Source of the DNA: JBJENW01 sp051880395
GTDB taxonomy: Bacteria > Bacillota > Clostridia > Lachnospirales > Lachnospiraceae
Length of the DNA stretch: 21,601 nt
Assembly (NCBI GenBank): GCA_051880395.1
Contig: JBJENW010000058.1
Location: forward strand, 1 to 21,601
Reading direction: 5' to 3'
Shown here: in pieces, positions 7,229 to 15,718 of the stretch
Position numbering within the stretch: position 1 is the first letter of the stretch
How the letters are laid out: every line of letters begins with the position of its first letter
Notes under the pieces: generated by a model
Told to the model about the DNA's origin: nothing
What the model saw: only the letters and a program-made list of their open reading frames with translations
The model's database searches: none
Program-made: the position numbers and the translations under genes

Positions 7229-9093
7229 TGTTTGATTTAAAAGAAGAATTAAAAAAACTCCCGGATAAACCGGGAGTTTATATTATGCATGATAAAAAAG
7301 ATGAGATCATCTATGTTGGAAAAGCTGTCAATCTGAAAAACCGTGTGCGACAGTATTTTCGCCCGAGTCATAATGAAGGAATCAAGAAAGACCACATGGT
7401 GCAGCAAATTGCCCGATTTGAATATATCATTACCGATTCGGAGCTGGAGGCACTTGTCTTAGAGTGCAATCTGATCAAGGAGCATCGACCAAAATATAAT
7501 ACGATGCTTCGGGATGACAAGACGTATCCGTATATCAAAGTGACGGTCGGGGAAGACTATCCGCGGGTATTATTCTGTCGTCGCGTAAAAAAGGATAAAG
7601 CGCGTTATTTTGGACCGTATACAAATGCAGGAGCAGTGAAGGATACGATCGAATTGGTGCAGAAACTGTATCATATCCGTACCTGCAACCGTGTTTTGCC
7701 GCGGGATGAAAGAAAAGATCGTCCGTGTTTGAATTATCATATAAAAAAATGTCATGCACCGTGTCAGGGATATGTTTCAAAAGAAGAATATCAGAAAAAC
7801 ATTGCCAAGGTATTGGATTTTTTGAACGGAAATTATCAGTCGATTCTGCGGGAACTGGAAGAGAAGATGCAGGAGGCATCGGATGAGATGGAATTCGAAA
7901 AAGCGATTGAATACCGGGACATGATTTCTAGTGTAAAGCAGGTGGCACAGAAGCAGAAAATCACCAGTACAGACGGAGAGGACAAGGATATCGTGGCATT
8001 GGCACAGGACGGAGCAGATGCGGTGGTGCAGGTCTTTTTTATTCGAAACGGTCGTCTGATCGGCAGAGAACATTATTACATGAATACGACAGCGTCTACT
8101 AGTCGGAGCACGATCTTACAGAGTTTTTTAAAACAGTTTTATTCTGGAACACCGTTTCTGCCGCGGGAGATCATGTTGCAGTATGAAATTGAGGATGCGG
8201 ATCTCATCAGTCAGTGGCTTTCCGAAAAGCGTGGACAAAAAGTATATCTGCGTGTACCGAAAAAAGGACAGAAAGAACGTCTGGTGGAATTGGCGCATAA
8301 AAATGCGATGCTGGTCTTAAGTCAGGATCGGGAGAAGATCAAGCGGGAAGAGGGACGAACGATCGGTGCCATGAAAGAGATCGCAAAGCTCTTGCACATG
8401 GAACATCTGCAGCGGGTAGAAGCGTTTGATATTTCGAACATCAGTGGATTTGAGTCGGTTGGTTCTATGATCGTGTTTGAAAAAGGAAAACCGGCACGTA
8501 GTGATTATCGGAAATTCCGTCTGCGGACTGTGACAGGACCCGATGATTATGCATCCATGTATGAAGTACTGACACGACGATTTTCTCACGGATTGGAAGA
8601 ACGGGAAAAATTGCAGGAAAAGCAGGTGGATGAGTCACTTGGAAGTTTTACACGTTTTCCGGATCTGATCATGATGGACGGTGGACGCGGACAGGTGAAT
8701 GTGGCGCAAAAAGTGTTGGCAGAACTCGAACTGGATATTCCAGTCTGCGGAATGGTAAAGGATGACAATCATCGTACGCGGGGATTATATTTTCACAATG
8801 TGGAGATTCCGATCGACCGAAACAGTGAAGGATTTAAACTGATCACAAGAATCCAGGATGAAGCACACCGATTTGCGATCACCTATCATCGTGCACTTCG
8901 CAGCAAGGAACAGGTTCATTCGGTTTTGGATGATATCGAGGGAATCGGACCGGCGAGACGAAAAGCATTGATGCGTCAGTATCAGTCGTTAGATCAGATT
9001 CGGGAAGCTTCGGTGGAAGAACTGGAACAGATTCCGAATATGACACATAAAGCGGCCCAACAGGTCTATTCGTTTTTTCATAAAGTGTTGTGA
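7228..9093 (+). CDS. uvrC: Excinuclease ABC subunit C
   Basis: Nuclease of nucleotide excision repair that cuts both sides of a lesion after UvrAB marks it. The 621 residues contain the GIY-YIG nuclease domain (residues about 12-95: PGVYIMHDKK, IYVGKAVNLKNRVRQYF), a cysteine cluster (CLNYHIKKCHAPCQG) near 171-185 and a UVR domain near 200-235 for UvrB contact. The RNase H-like second nuclease follows (EAFDISNISG near 395; DLIMMDGGRGQVNVA near 480), and a C-terminal helix-hairpin-helix pair (IEGIGPARRKALMRQY) closes the protein. ATG overlaps the ftsH stop as TGATG, and GAGGAA at the end of ftsH serves as ribosome binding site. Co-transcription with ftsH is inferred from the overlap. Confidence 0.98.
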   Translation: MFDLKEELKKLPDKPGVYIMHDKKDEIIYVGKAVNLKNRVRQYFRPSHNEGIKKDHMVQQIARFEYIITDSELEALVLECNLIKEHRPKYNTMLRDDKTYPYIKVTVGEDYPRVLFCRRVKKDKARYFGPYTNAGAVKDTIELVQKLYHIRTCNRVLPRDERKDRPCLNYHIKKCHAPCQGYVSKEEYQKNIAKVLDFLNGNYQSILRELEEKMQEASDEMEFEKAIEYRDMISSVKQVAQKQKITSTDGEDKDIVALAQDGADAVVQVFFIRNGRLIGREHYYMNTTASTSRSTILQSFLKQFYSGTPFLPREIMLQYEIEDADLISQWLSEKRGQKVYLRVPKKGQKERLVELAHKNAMLVLSQDREKIKREEGRTIGAMKEIAKLLHMEHLQRVEAFDISNISGFESVGSMIVFEKGKPARSDYRKFRLRTVTGPDDYASMYEVLTRRFSHGLEEREKLQEKQVDESLGSFTRFPDLIMMDGGRGQVNVAQKVLAELELDIPVCGMVKDDNHRTRGLYFHNVEIPIDRNSEGFKLITRIQDEAHRFAITYHRALRSKEQVHSVLDDIEGIGPARRKALMRQYQSLDQIREASVEELEQIPNMTHKAAQQVYSFFHKVL

Positions 9094-9116
9094 AATCGCA
9101 GGTTGTGTGGTATGAT
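9088..9116 (+). promoter_or_regulatory. Promoter before hprK
   Basis: TTGTGA (9088-9093) overlaps the uvrC stop codon. After a 17-nt spacer comes TATGAT (9111-9116), five of six matches to the -10 consensus. It could drive the hprK cluster separately from ftsH-uvrC, with a leader of about 115 nt. I see no terminator between uvrC and hprK. Confidence 0.55.
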
Positions 9117-9238
9117 AGATTAGATAAAAAGCGGAAATTATCCAATAAACAGAGCGGATGATTTTGGTGAAAAAGTAGTGGGAGCAGAAAAATACAAAAG
9201 GGGCGTTCACCCTGTCAGACACAGAAATGAGGTAGCGT

Positions 9239-10186
9239 ATGGAGAATGTAAATGTAAGTGTAAGCGTAAGTAAAATAGCAGAAAAAATGTCTTTGCATAA
9301 TTTTCTGCCGGAAATCAATTTGAAAAAACATAAGATTGTTCAGACAGAAGTCAATCGGCCGGCATTACAGTTGACGGGTTATTTTGAGCATTTTGACCCG
9401 AGTCGCGTTGAAATCATCGGTATGGTGGAATATACCTATTTGCAGCAATTGGTAAAAGAACGGAAAATAACCGTTTATGAACAGCTGCTGTCCTTTGATA
9501 TTCCGTGTATCATTTTTTGTAGAGATTTTCATCCGGATGAGGACTTTTTGCGTATCGCAAAGGAAAAAAATGTTCCGGTTCTTGGGACAAATCGTAGTAC
9601 CTCAGAGTTTATGGCAGAACTGATTTATGTATTAACGAGGGAATTATCTCCATGCATTTCGATTCATGGTGTATTGGTAGATGTATATGGAGAAGGATTG
9701 CTCATCATGGGGGAGAGCGGCATCGGAAAAAGTGAGGCTGCGTTAGAGCTGATCAAACGAGGCCATCGTCTGGTGACCGATGATGTAGTGGAACTGCACA
9801 AGATCAATGAGCATACATTGATGGGACGATCTCCAAATATTACACGAAATTTCATTGAATTACGAGGAATCGGAATTCTTGATGTCAAAACATTGTTCGG
9901 CGTAGAGTGCGTCAAAGAAGAACAGAAAGTCGATCTTGTCATCAAATTAGAAGACTGGAAAAAAGAAAAAGAGTATGACCGGATGGGACTAGAGGAAGAA
10001 TATGTAAATTTCCTCGGTGTAGATGTTGTCTGCCATTCCTTACCGATTCGTCCGGGAAGAAATCTGGCAGTGATCTGTGAGTCTGCGGCAGTGAATCATC
10101 GTCAGAAAAAGATGGGATATAATGCAGCGCAGGAATTATATCGTCGTGTGCAGGAAAATATGGAGAAAACACACGAAGAAGAATAG
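9239..10186 (+). CDS. hprK: HPr kinase/phosphorylase
   Basis: Phosphorylates and dephosphorylates Ser46 of HPr (and Crh) in response to glycolytic state, the master switch of Gram-positive carbon catabolite repression. The 315 residues show the N-terminal domain (NRPALQLTGYFEHFDPSRVEIIG) and then the catalytic domain: SIHGVLVDVYGEGLLI, Walker A GESGIGKS near residue 158, HRLVTDDVVEL, the HprK signature ELRGIGILDVKTLFG near 208, and PIRPGRNLAVICE. The start is the ATG at 9239 with GAGGT 5-6 nt upstream. The cluster includes a gene for one of its likely substrates, the HPr-like protein at 14437. Confidence 0.98.
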   Translation: MENVNVSVSVSKIAEKMSLHNFLPEINLKKHKIVQTEVNRPALQLTGYFEHFDPSRVEIIGMVEYTYLQQLVKERKITVYEQLLSFDIPCIIFCRDFHPDEDFLRIAKEKNVPVLGTNRSTSEFMAELIYVLTRELSPCISIHGVLVDVYGEGLLIMGESGIGKSEAALELIKRGHRLVTDDVVELHKINEHTLMGRSPNITRNFIELRGIGILDVKTLFGVECVKEEQKVDLVIKLEDWKKEKEYDRMGLEEEYVNFLGVDVVCHSLPIRPGRNLAVICESAAVNHRQKKMGYNAAQELYRRVQENMEKTHEEE

Positions 10187-10206
10187 AAAGTAGGAATGAA
10201 AGAATT

Positions 10207-11604
10207 ATGGAAAGAAAAAATGCATGGGAAAAATATCCGAAAGATCAGAGAGAAGAGGTATTCGCTTTTGCAGAATTATATCGTCGCTTTCTCTCGGATT
10301 GTAAAACAGAACGCGAATGCGTGACTTTTATGAAAAAAGAAGCAGAGGAAGCAGGATTCGTTAATATTGACGAAGTGATTCGGACAAAGAAAACGTTGAA
10401 AACCGGGGACAAAGTATATGCAGATAATATGGGAAAAGGTCTGGCACTTTATGTGATCGGTGAAAAAAGTATGGAGGAAGGAATGCGTATTTTAGGTGCG
10501 CATATCGATTCTCCACGGTTGGATGTGAAACAGAATCCATTATACGAAGACACGGATATGGCGATGCTCGATACCCATTATTACGGTGGAATCAAGAAAT
10601 ATCAGTGGGTGACCCTGCCACTTGCCATTCATGGTGTGATCGCGAAAAAAGATGGCAGTATTGTGAATGTGAATATCGGAGAAAACCCACAGGATCCGGT
10701 CTTTGGTGTCAGTGATCTTTTGGTTCATTTATCACAGACGCAGTTGGACAAAAAAGGTGCAAAAGTCGTAGAAGGAGAAAATCTGGATCTGTTGATCGGC
10801 AGTATCCCTGAAGAAATTGCAGGAGAGGACAAGGAAAAAGTAAAAGAGCGCGTAAAGGCAAATATTCTTTCCATATTGGAAGAGCAGTATCAGATAGAAG
10901 AAGAAGACTTTTTATCAGCAGAATTAGAGGTAGTTCCGGCAGGAGCAGCCAGAGATTACGGATTTGACCGCAGTATGATCATGGGATATGGACAGGATGA
11001 CCGCGTGTGCGCCTATCCGTCTTTTGAAGCAATCTTAAATGCAGGAACCAGTGCCTATACCAGTGTCTGCCTTCTTGTAGATAAAGAAGAAATCGGAAGT
11101 GTCGGTGCGACGGGGATGCAGTCTCGATTCTTTGAAGATACGACAGCCGAAGTGATGAATGCAGCAGGACAATATTCGGAGATCGCACTGCGTCGGGCAC
11201 TGCATCATTCCAAGATGCTTTCTTCTGATGTCAGTGCAGCGTTTGATCCAAATTATCCGTCTGTTATGGAAAAGAAAAATGCTGCTTATTTTGGCAGAGG
11301 ACCTGTCTTTAATAAATTTACTGGTTCTCGCGGAAAAAGCGGTTCGAACGATGCAAATGCAGAATATATCGCACAGATTCGTCGAATCTTCGATGAAAAT
11401 CAGATATATTTCCAGACGGCGGAACTTGGAAAAGTGGATCAGGGTGGCGGTGGAACGATCGCTTACATTTTGGCAAATTACGGAATGGAAGTCATTGATA
11501 GCGGAGTGGCGGTCTTAAATATGCATGCGCCTTGGGAGATTACAAGCAAAGTGGATATCTATGAGGCATATCTGGGATATCAGGTATTTTTAAAAGAAGC
11601 GTAA
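10207..11604 (+). CDS. M18-family aminopeptidase
   Basis: Zinc-dependent aminopeptidase of the M18 (aspartyl/lysine aminopeptidase) family, acting on cytosolic peptides. The 465 residues carry the co-catalytic metal motifs GAHIDSPRLDVK near residue 97 (His-x-Asp), DKEEIGSVGATG near 292 (the Glu pair) and SSDVSAAFDPNYP near 340. HAPWEITSKVDIYEAY lies close to the C-terminus with the last His ligand. No signal peptide is present. The gene follows hprK by 20 nt, so it is probably co-transcribed. Its link to the neighbours is not obvious; peptide turnover is the safe reading. The ribosome binding site is poor (GTAGGAATG, about 12 nt upstream). Confidence 0.92.
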   Translation: MERKNAWEKYPKDQREEVFAFAELYRRFLSDCKTERECVTFMKKEAEEAGFVNIDEVIRTKKTLKTGDKVYADNMGKGLALYVIGEKSMEEGMRILGAHIDSPRLDVKQNPLYEDTDMAMLDTHYYGGIKKYQWVTLPLAIHGVIAKKDGSIVNVNIGENPQDPVFGVSDLLVHLSQTQLDKKGAKVVEGENLDLLIGSIPEEIAGEDKEKVKERVKANILSILEEQYQIEEEDFLSAELEVVPAGAARDYGFDRSMIMGYGQDDRVCAYPSFEAILNAGTSAYTSVCLLVDKEEIGSVGATGMQSRFFEDTTAEVMNAAGQYSEIALRRALHHSKMLSSDVSAAFDPNYPSVMEKKNAAYFGRGPVFNKFTGSRGKSGSNDANAEYIAQIRRIFDENQIYFQTAELGKVDQGGGGTIAYILANYGMEVIDSGVAVLNMHAPWEITSKVDIYEAYLGYQVFLKEA

Positions 11605-11613
11605 GAAAGGATA

Positions 11614-11634
11614 CGGGCAGTTTCGGACTGCCCG
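11614..11634 (+). other. Hairpin between the M18 gene and murB
   Basis: CGGGCAGT pairs perfectly with ACTGCCCG around TTCGG. No T run follows, so it is not a terminator. It sits 11 nt before the murB ATG, between AGAAAGG and the weak GAAAAG site, and could affect murB translation or transcript processing. Confidence 0.6.
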
Positions 11635-11645
11635 GTTGAAAAGAA

Positions 11646-12557
11646 ATGTCAGAAACAGAATGGATCAAAAAAATAAAAGAACTGCTTCCAAAAGAACAAG
11701 TCTTCGAGCAGGAACCGTTAAAAAAACATTGTACATTTCGAGTCGGTGGTCCAGCCGATTTGTACATTCAACCGGAAATCGCAAAAATCCAGTCAGTAGT
11801 AGAAATCTGCAAACAATATCATGTTCCTTATACCGTGATCGGAAACGGAAGCAATATTTTAGTCTCGGATAAAGGCATCCGTGGTCTGGTCATAGAATTT
11901 GGAAAACAGGCAGGAAACATCCGCTGGGATGGTACGACTTTGAAAGCCGAGGCAGGTGTATTACTTTCCAAGGCCGCAAACGAAGCGGCAAGCCGTGGAT
12001 ATGGCGGAATGGAATTTGCGGCAGGAATACCGGGAAGTGTTGGCGGTGCAGTGGTGATGAATGCAGGAGCCTACGGTGGAGAAATCAGCCAGATCATTAC
12101 AAAGGCGACCGTACTGACACCGCAGGGCGAAGTGAAAACACTTGCGAAAGAGGAACTGGATTTGTCTTATCGTCATAGTTGTATTCCACAAAATCAATAT
12201 CTGGTTTTGGAAGCGGAATTTTCACTTCAAAAAACAGAATCCGAGGAGATTTTTGCAAAAATGGAAGAATACAGCAGACAGAGAAAGGAAAAACAGCCGT
12301 TGAATTATCCGAGTGCGGGGAGTACATTCAAGAGACCGGAAGGGCATTTTGCTGGAAAACTAATACAGGATGCAGGCCTTCGCGGTTATCAGGTCGGCGG
12401 TGCACAGGTGTCGGAAAAGCATTGTGGCTTTGTGATCAATAAAGAACAGGCGACAGCAGCAGATATCCGTACACTGATGGAGGATGTCAGCCGCATTGTA
12501 TACGAAAAGTATCAGGTGAAATTAGAGCCAGAGGTGAAACTTTTAGGCGAATTTTAA
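11646..12557 (+). CDS. murB: UDP-N-acetylenolpyruvoylglucosamine reductase
   Basis: FAD enzyme that reduces UDP-GlcNAc-enolpyruvate to UDP-MurNAc, the second committed step of peptidoglycan synthesis. The 303 residues show the FAD-binding features CTFRVGGPADLYI near 30, VIGNGSNILVSDKGIRG near 63, and GIPGSVGGAVVMNAGAYGGE near 127. The catalytic Ser is in YPSAGSTFKRP near 225 and the catalytic Glu in the C-terminal LEPEVKLLG. The short form with this arrangement is the type II MurB of Gram-positives. The next gene, rapZ, starts 24 nt after its stop. In other Clostridia murB also precedes rapZ. Confidence 0.97.
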   Translation: MSETEWIKKIKELLPKEQVFEQEPLKKHCTFRVGGPADLYIQPEIAKIQSVVEICKQYHVPYTVIGNGSNILVSDKGIRGLVIEFGKQAGNIRWDGTTLKAEAGVLLSKAANEAASRGYGGMEFAAGIPGSVGGAVVMNAGAYGGEISQIITKATVLTPQGEVKTLAKEELDLSYRHSCIPQNQYLVLEAEFSLQKTESEEIFAKMEEYSRQRKEKQPLNYPSAGSTFKRPEGHFAGKLIQDAGLRGYQVGGAQVSEKHCGFVINKEQATAADIRTLMEDVSRIVYEKYQVKLEPEVKLLGEF

Positions 12558-12581
12558 GTGGAAAAGAAAGGAACAGAACAT

Positions 12582-13457
12582 ATGAAATTTATCATTTTAA
12601 CAGGAATGTCCGGAGCGGGAAAAAGCACAGCATTGAAGATGCTGGAGGATATGGGGTATTTCTGTGTGGATAATCTTCCGGTTCCACTGATCGAGAAATT
12701 TGCAGAGATCACGACCGGGATGCCGGGGCAGGAACTTCAAAAAGTAGCCATCGGGATCGATATCCGAAGCGGTCACTCCTTTGATGAAATACATACGGTT
12801 TTGGGCAGACTGAAGAAAAAAGAGATTCCATATGAGATCTTGTTCTTAGAAGCAGAGGATTCTGTTCTGATCAAGCGATATAAAGAAACACGCCGCAGTC
12901 ATCCATTGGCAGGAAGCGAGCGAGTGGACAAGGGAATCAGACTTGAACGGGAAAAACTGCAGTATCTAAAAGAAAATGCGGACTATATCATTGATACCAG
13001 TCGGATGCTGACGCGGGAATTGAAAATGGAGCTGGAAAAAATCTTCATTAAAAATCAAGATTTTAAGAGCCTGTTTATTACAATCTTATCATTTGGATTT
13101 AAATATGGAATCCCGGCAGATTCGGATCTGGTATTCGATGTCCGATTTCTTCCAAATCCGTATTATGTAGAGGGGCTGCGCCCAAAAACAGGGAATGACA
13201 AAGAGATTCAGGACTATGTTATGCAGTTTTCGGAAGCACATGAATTCTTAAATAAGCTGGAGGATATGGTCCGATTCCTGATTCCCAATTATATTTCAGA
13301 GGGGAAAACGCAGCTGGTGATCGCAATTGGCTGTACCGGAGGGAAACATCGTTCCGTGACGCTGGCAAATGGGTTATATGATCGCTTGAAAGATCAGCAG
13401 CAGTATGGACTAAAGATCGAACACCGGGATATTTTAAAAGATTCATTAAGGAAGTAG
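12582..13457 (+). CDS. rapZ: RapZ/YvcJ nucleotide-binding regulator
   Basis: P-loop protein of the RapZ (YvcJ) family. In E. coli RapZ controls amino-sugar supply through small RNAs; in Bacillus YvcJ binds and hydrolyses GTP and affects competence. It has 291 residues with Walker A GMSGAGKS at 8-15, CVDNLPVPLIEKF near 27, DIRSG near 64, and the C-terminal domain VFDVRFLPNPYYVEGLR and IAIGCTGGKHRSVTLA. I start at the ATG at 12582, preceded by AAAGGAA, because the family begins directly with the strand leading into the P-loop; the GTG at 12558 would add eight residues. whiA follows after 8 nt. The yvcK gene that lies between these two in Bacillus and Clostridium is missing here. Confidence 0.96.
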   Translation: MKFIILTGMSGAGKSTALKMLEDMGYFCVDNLPVPLIEKFAEITTGMPGQELQKVAIGIDIRSGHSFDEIHTVLGRLKKKEIPYEILFLEAEDSVLIKRYKETRRSHPLAGSERVDKGIRLEREKLQYLKENADYIIDTSRMLTRELKMELEKIFIKNQDFKSLFITILSFGFKYGIPADSDLVFDVRFLPNPYYVEGLRPKTGNDKEIQDYVMQFSEAHEFLNKLEDMVRFLIPNYISEGKTQLVIAIGCTGGKHRSVTLANGLYDRLKDQQQYGLKIEHRDILKDSLRK

Positions 13458-13465
13458 GAAAGAGT

Positions 13466-14440
13466 ATGTCATTTTCCAGTGAAGTAAAAGAAGAATTGGC
13501 AAGACACAGCTGCAAGGCAAGGCATTGTCAGATTGCGGAGCTGGCTGCGGCAGTCAGTTTTTCTGGGAAAATAAAGAGTGACGAAGGAAAAACCTGTTTA
13601 GAGATTGAGACGGAAAATGTGGTATTGGCAAGAAAGTACTTTACATTGTTAAAGAAAACATTTAATATAGATACAGATATTTTGATTCGGGAGACACATT
13701 ATCTGAATCGAAATAAGACATACACGATTGCTGTAAAAGAAGAGGCAGATCTGGTGCAATTATTTCAATTGCTGCATCAGATGAACCCGGATGGCAGTTG
13801 GGCACAGGCAGATGAACTGGTAAGCCCTTTGATCGTGCAGCAGTCCTGTTGTAAAAGAGCATTTATCAGAGGGGCTTTTCTGGCCTCCGGTTCTATGAGT
13901 GATCCGGAAAAATCCTATCACTTTGAAATCGTATGTAACAGTGAAAAAAAAGCAGAGCAGATGCAGAAATTGATGAATACGTTTGATGTAGATGCAAAAA
14001 TCGTGCAACGTAAGAAAAATTTTGTTGTCTACCTGAAAGAGGGCGCACAGATTGTAGAGATGTTAAATGTCATGGAAGCACATGTGGCATTGATGAATCT
14101 GGAAAATGTGCGGATTATAAAGGAAATGCGTAATTCCGTGAATCGGCAGGTTAACTGCGAGACAGCAAATATCAATAAAACCGTGCATGCTGCAGTCAAA
14201 CAGCTCGATGATATCCAGCTGATCCAACAGACGCGTGGACTCGACAGTCTGCCGGACGGATTAAAGGAAACCGCGCACTTGCGTCTGGAATATCCGGAAG
14301 CGACACTCAAAGAGCTGGGAACGCTTTTTACACCGCCGATCGGAAAATCCGGTGTGAATCATCGCCTGCGCAGATTAAGCGAGCTGGCAGAGGAGATTCG
14401 TTCGAGGCAGGAAAGCGTGAAAAAGGAGGAAAAAACATGA
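13466..14440 (+). CDS. whiA: WhiA-type DNA-binding protein
   Basis: Conserved Gram-positive DNA-binding protein related to homing endonucleases. It is a sporulation regulator in Streptomyces and, in Bacillus, a chromosome segregation and division factor. The 324 residues begin with the family start SFSSEVKEELARH. A two-part LAGLIDADG-like domain (AELAAAVSFSGKI near 25; KRAFIRGAFLASGS near 130) is followed by the C-terminal helix-turn-helix region (NCETANINKTVHAA, then LRLEYPEATLKELGTLFTPPIGKSGVNHRLRRL). The nuclease acidic residues appear lost, as is normal in WhiA. AGGAAAG precedes the ATG by a few nt. Its last four bases overlap the next start codon (ATGA), so translation is coupled to the HPr-like gene, the same order (whiA-crh) as in Bacillus. 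Confidence 0.97.
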   Translation: MSFSSEVKEELARHSCKARHCQIAELAAAVSFSGKIKSDEGKTCLEIETENVVLARKYFTLLKKTFNIDTDILIRETHYLNRNKTYTIAVKEEADLVQLFQLLHQMNPDGSWAQADELVSPLIVQQSCCKRAFIRGAFLASGSMSDPEKSYHFEIVCNSEKKAEQMQKLMNTFDVDAKIVQRKKNFVVYLKEGAQIVEMLNVMEAHVALMNLENVRIIKEMRNSVNRQVNCETANINKTVHAAVKQLDDIQLIQQTRGLDSLPDGLKETAHLRLEYPEATLKELGTLFTPPIGKSGVNHRLRRLSELAEEIRSRQESVKKEEKT

Positions 14441-14691
14441 TTAAGAAACCGGTTACTGTTCAGAAAAACACAGGTCTGGAAGAGAGACCCATTGCTGTCC
14501 TGGTACAGATCGCAAATAAATATGCCAGTGAAGTTTATATCGAAGACGGGAATAAGCAGGTAAACGCAAAAAGCATCATGGGCATGATGACTTTAGAGCT
14601 GACAGCAGGCAGACAAGTTACAGTTGTCGCGGATGGTGAAGATGAAGAAGAGGCCGCAGAGGGAATGATTGAATTTCTTCAGGCTGAGTAA
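14437..14691 (+). CDS. Crh-like HPr paralogue with Glu15 and Ser46
   Basis: An 84-residue protein of the HPr fold. Ordinary HPr carries GLHARP with His15 as the phosphoryl acceptor from Enzyme I; here the motif reads GLEERP, so position 15 is Glu. The regulatory site NAKSIMGMM is intact with Ser exactly at 46, the residue HprK modifies. Bacillus Crh has the same design with Gln15 and lies in the same place, directly after whiA. I therefore infer a regulatory HprK target, probably a CcpA co-effector, that cannot carry phosphate for sugar uptake. Glu15 could even mimic a negative charge at the His site. AAGGAGG lies 6-7 nt upstream within whiA. A true HPr (ptsH) must lie elsewhere in the genome. 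Confidence 0.93.
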   Translation: MIKKPVTVQKNTGLEERPIAVLVQIANKYASEVYIEDGNKQVNAKSIMGMMTLELTAGRQVTVVADGEDEEEAAEGMIEFLQAE

Positions 14692-14709
14692 GGTGGTTTG
14701 AATTTTTAT

Positions 14710-15603
14710 ATGAGTCAAAAGTTACTGTTTGTATTTAATCCACGTTCCGGAAAGGGACAGATCAAAAATAAGCTGATGGAAATCGTCGATATCATGGTAA
14801 AAGCCGGATATGAAGTTAATATTCATCCGACTCAGGATACAAAAGATGCACAAAAGCTTGTAGAAAAAGAAGCAGGAGCGTATGACCTGGTTGTATGCTG
14901 CGGCGGTGATGGAACACTGGATGAAGTGGTGACGGGGATGATGGCGCGCAAAGAAAAAGTGCCGATCGGGTATATTCCGGCTGGAAGTACAAATGACTTT
15001 GCAAATTCGCTGCAGATTCCCAAAGAAATGACAGAGGCTGCACAGGTGGCAGTTTGTGGGAAAAAATATCTTTGTGATGTCGGGTCATTTAACGGGGACT
15101 CCTTTGTATATGTGGCAGCGTTTGGATTGTTTACAGATGTGTCATATGAGACCAGTCAGGAAATGAAAAACCTGCTTGGGCATGTCGCATATATACTGGA
15201 AGGTGCAAAACGTTTGCATTCCATCACTTCGTATAAGATGCGTGTAGAGTATGAAGACCAGGTGATCGAGGATGAATTTATCTATGGAATGGTGACAAAT
15301 TCGACATCTGTTGGAGGATTTCGCAGTATTGTAGGAGACGACGTAGAATTAGATGACGGAGTCTTTGAAGTGACGTTGATCAAAAAACCGCGAAACCCGG
15401 TGGATCTAAATAGGATCATTGCATGCCTGACAAATATCACAAATGAGACAGAATTTATTTATTCCTTTAAGACCGCACAAGTGAATTTCTATATGCAAGA
15501 AGAGATTCCATGGACGTTGGACGGCGAATTTGGAGGGAATCATAAGCAAGTGGAAGTAAAAAATATGCAAAAAGCGATGGAAATTATGCGAAAAAGTTCC
15601 TGA
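14710..15603 (+). CDS. Diacylglycerol kinase family lipid kinase
   Basis: Lipid kinase of the DagK/YegS/BmrU family that phosphorylates diacylglycerol or a related lipid at the inner face of the membrane, recycling it into phospholipid synthesis. The 297 residues show FVFNPRSGKG at the N-terminus, the nucleotide-binding VVCCGGDGTLDEVVTGM near 60-75, and IPAGSTNDFANSL near 92. The C-terminal beta-sandwich domain ends with EEIPWTLDGEFGG. A TTG at 14698 is in frame four codons earlier, but AGGTGG (14691-14696) would then be only 1 nt away; ATG 14710 is preferred although its spacing of 13 nt is long. It is the last gene of the cluster. No strong terminator follows, only A/T-rich sequence with a T run. 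Confidence 0.9.
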   Translation: MSQKLLFVFNPRSGKGQIKNKLMEIVDIMVKAGYEVNIHPTQDTKDAQKLVEKEAGAYDLVVCCGGDGTLDEVVTGMMARKEKVPIGYIPAGSTNDFANSLQIPKEMTEAAQVAVCGKKYLCDVGSFNGDSFVYVAAFGLFTDVSYETSQEMKNLLGHVAYILEGAKRLHSITSYKMRVEYEDQVIEDEFIYGMVTNSTSVGGFRSIVGDDVELDDGVFEVTLIKKPRNPVDLNRIIACLTNITNETEFIYSFKTAQVNFYMQEEIPWTLDGEFGGNHKQVEVKNMQKAMEIMRKSS

Positions 15604-15619
15604 TTGTTAATTTTTTCAC

Positions 15620-15648
15620 TTTATTTTTTTTAATAAATGGGATATACT
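15620..15648 (+). promoter_or_regulatory. fba promoter
   Basis: TTTATT (15620-15625), a 17-nt spacer and TATACT (15643-15648), followed by a second overlapping TATACT (15648-15653). The transcript would start near 15656-15660, and a small hairpin (GGCAG/CTGCC around AAGT) follows at once in the leader. Confidence 0.55.
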
Positions 15649-15718
15649 ATACTATATCGCCGGCAGAAGTCTGCCTGGCTGTCACAATAAAAGTTATAAT
15701 TAGATGGAGGAAAGATCT

